From: Cyprinodon diabolis
Taxonomy: Eukaryota; Chordata; Actinopteri; Cyprinodontiformes; Cyprinodontidae
Length of the DNA: 64,000 bases
Direction: 5' to 3'
NCBI GenBank assembly: GCA_030533445.1
Contig: CM060062.1
Location: 21,469,829-21,533,828, forward strand
Part shown: one piece after another, positions 61,442 through 64,000 of the stretch
Layout of the letters: every line of letters begins with the position of its first letter
How positions within the stretch are numbered: the first letter of the stretch is position 1
Translations under genes and position numbers: made by a program
Notes under the pieces: generated by a model
Told to the model about the DNA's origin: nothing
Database searches by the model: none
The model's input: the letters and a program-made list of their open reading frames with translations, nothing else

Positions 61442-61844
61442 CCCCTTGCTCACACTGGCTCCGGTGCGGTTACCGAGCCGACGGAGACCGCAACTCCCGC
61501 ACACCCCCTCTTACACCGCCCTTTTGACTACGGTGCGGTGCTGCTCTGCGGCTCCGGCAACAGGTCCGGAGATTTAACAGAAGTTCACTTGAGTTCACGT
61601 AACTTCACGCGATAACACGGCCCAAATAAGGATATTTGCGAGAGCTTGTTGCGGAGGGCTCCGGCACGCCGCAAGGATAGCTTTCTTGCGGAATTTTCTG
61701 CAGCGCCGGAGTGTCTCGGTAACCGCAGCCGGACAGCTCAGCAGCCGGTGAGAGAGGTTTACGTCTTTTTAATGACTTGGAATCACTGCGGCGCCGCACC
61801 CACCGCACCGCAACGGTAAGACCGGAGTCAGTGTGAGCCGGGGG
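61442..61844. mobile_element. GC-rich MITE with TAA duplication
   Basis: Ends CCCCTTGCTCACACTG and (complemented) CCCCCGGCTCACACTG flanked by TAA on both sides (61439-61441 and 61845-61847). The inner arms share GCTCCGGTGCGG-type sequence. It is 403 bp, strikingly G+C-rich against its surroundings, and non-coding. The TAA duplication suggests a Harbinger-type mobiliser. Confidence 0.7.
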
Positions 61845-64000
61845 TAACAGGTCTAACCTGCTGAATTACATCTCTGTTCAACTTTCACTCATTGATGAAA
61901 GCCAGAGCAAGTTTGAAAATAATGTGCTGGGAATCAGAGTTTCAACCACTGGGCAGCTGGCTGTGAGCAAAACAACCATCTCTAAAAGGTTCAGAAACCT
62001 TTGCAATTAAGTTATATCTTTAACCTGAAATTGAAAGAGTTAATTGTATGTCTCAGTGATCAATACATCAAACTGAACATTGCCAGTTCCTTCTGCATCT
62101 GAGTTTTAAGTTTAACAATCTGCTGTGAATCTTAATCTTTTGACAAACTGAAAAGCTGAACCTCCAGACCAGGACTTATTATCCATTATAGTGTAGCCCT
62201 GGGAGACTGTAGTTTTTAAGGTAACATTATGCTTAGGGATGCACCAAAAAATAGGCTATTGAAAATTTTCGGCTGAAAGTGACAGAAAGTGCATTTTCAA
62301 TTTACAGCTGATAGACCCATCCTTAAAATAAAGAAGGACCAATTTGTATAACGCAAAACAAGGAGTCTTGGAATCTGACTAGATCTCGGCGGCGTGCTAT
62401 GATGTAATCGGCCTTCGAATCTGGCCTTCAGAGAACCAGAATCAGCCATATTGTAAAAAGGTCTAAGCTTTCTTTTTGATGGAGCGCACCGATTTGTGTT
62501 AGCAACATGCTAGTGATTTTAAATCAATTGAATAAAGGGTTTGAATCCATTAGTGGACAAATGGTAGTACATTTCTCAAGTGGTGGGTAAATTTGATTAA
62601 ATCCTCACTTTATAGTGACAAGTTTTCCTTTTTAAATAGTGAAACAGCTTTCCGTTTCGACAACTGATTTATATGGGGGAAGCAACACCATTTAGCCGGC
62701 AATACGCCACTAAGGACCATTAGAAAAGGAAATAAATACTAATGTGGTTTAACAGTCCTGGAGTAAAGCGGTCAATTAAACCACTGACTTCATTCAGAGT
62801 CAAAAGTCAAGAGATTAAGCATTTTATGAAGGAAAAGGTCAGCTGCTGTTTAAAATTGCAGTCTTAGAGAATATTATGGCAACAAATTAGTTAACAGCTA
62901 AATTAGAAGTTTGGGTGTAGACAATTGACTTTAACCCTTCTAGATCATTTAGTATTGACATTTTTCCAAAACTTTGTGTTGTATGTTTATTAATTGAATT
63001 TTCATAAGCAAGTTATTAATTGGCATTCTCTGTCACTTTCGGCAGTTTTTAAATCACATCAACTAAAACTCAAAGGATTTTTGTATTAACTATAGTCTGG
63101 CTTTTTTATGTTTTTTTTTCAGTTTTTTTTTAATATAAATTCCTGATAAATGTTATACTTTAATATTAACCACAATGTAAAAAGTGTTTTATGTCAATTT
63201 AATTTATCAATTGGATATTTTGGGCAGGGAATGCTTGGGAAGATTGCAAAAAAAAAAATAAAGTCAGAGCCCAAGTACTGTGTATTCCCATGAAAAAATA
63301 GAAAACACATTTAATGGGATTGTGAACAAACTTTCTGGTTTTTCACTTTTTTGGAGCTGCAGTGTTTAAACTCTGACCTGCTTCCTACAAACTATGCAGC
63401 AGTAAGGCAATAAATAAGATGGATGAAAAGACCTCACCAGTGACACTGTTTAGCCTCACAGCACACTGGGAATATTCCTAATATTGACCTGCTTTGATGC
63501 AGCTCCGGCAGCTTTCTAGATCTCATTCTGCAGAGCAGAATGTAAACAGATGCCACTTGGTTTTTAAGCGATAATGGAAAAACAACAAGCGAGGACAGGG
63601 GGATTAATATACATGGTTACTCTGTGCCAAAGCTGCAGTTGGCCATGAACAGACTGCTCCAACATCACAGCGCCACATGGAGAGCAGCTAAGCTTCATTC
63701 TAAGCACCTCATATTTTAATGAAGCTAATGAGGTGTCAATCATATAAAGGACACAGACTACAACCTAATGCATGTAATGCATACATCCATCTAATACATG
63801 CTAAAAATCTAGACTCAACCAACAAAACAAATGAATTAAAAAAAGTTATAAAATTATAATTTTACAGCTTAAATCAAAAGCCTGCTTCCATTAAATAGAA
63901 ATATAATCTAAGATCATATTTTGTAATTATAAATATCAGCTGAATAAGTAAATGGTAACATAATAGCAAAGATTTCCTCCTCCACTTCTTTCTTTGACGT
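61845..64000 (-). other. srpk1 upstream intron, no exon seen
   Basis: Searched on the minus strand for the kinase segment expected before VLQGLDYLH; none is present. Around 62235-62320 GGGATGCACC followed by TTTTCGGCTGAAAGTGACAG looks like a hAT-derived repeat fragment. The rest has no recognised feature. Confidence 0.5.

Overview
The window is vertebrate nuclear DNA, almost certainly from a ray-finned (percomorph-type) fish. Coding exons are short and separated by GT-AG introns, gene density is low, AT-rich intergenic DNA is abundant, and the repeats are typical of teleosts (Tc1/mariner, PIF/Harbinger, hAT MITEs, L2/RTE-type LINEs, tRNA-headed SINEs).

Three host genes are recognisable. Exon 1 of a copine-5 gene (cpne5) lies at 290-399 on the minus strand and its intron runs off the left edge. 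A complete three-exon lhfpl5 gene (hair-cell mechanotransduction subunit) is at 46594-49539 on the plus strand. The 3' two thirds of an SR-protein kinase gene (srpk1) lie on the minus strand between 61090 and 50843, with its 5' exons beyond the right edge. lhfpl5 and srpk1 are tail to tail, as I remember their mammalian orthologues to be, and their candidate poly(A) signals are about 40 bp apart.

The 45 kb between cpne5 and lhfpl5 is non-coding apart from mobile elements: an old L2-type LINE (about 6.85-9.7 kb) split by a PIF/Harbinger element, a dead Tc1 (23.3-24.9 kb), smaller repeats, and an 11,953-bp endogenous retrovirus (30210-42162). The provirus has two 809-bp LTRs that look identical, a 4-bp target duplication, a tRNA-Arg-type primer site, a long structured leader, gag, pro, pol, a gutted env and a 3' accessory frame. 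It resembles snakehead-retrovirus-like or epsilon/class I fish retroviruses. It sits inside an older minus-strand LINE whose reading frame can be followed from one flank to the other. Despite LTR identity, pol carries one frame change and two in-frame stops, and env has lost its middle.

The two most interesting signals are in srpk1 and in the retroviral leader. srpk1 has two 93-nt exons, of the same phase, encoding alternative versions of the same kinase segment (the helix carrying the substrate-docking groove residues). The upstream version is preceded, 24 nt from its 3' splice site, by 53 perfect CUUCU repeats, a 265-nt pyrimidine tract built from PTB-type motifs. The leader contains five small hairpins within 200 nt that share a purine AGSGR-type loop on different stems.
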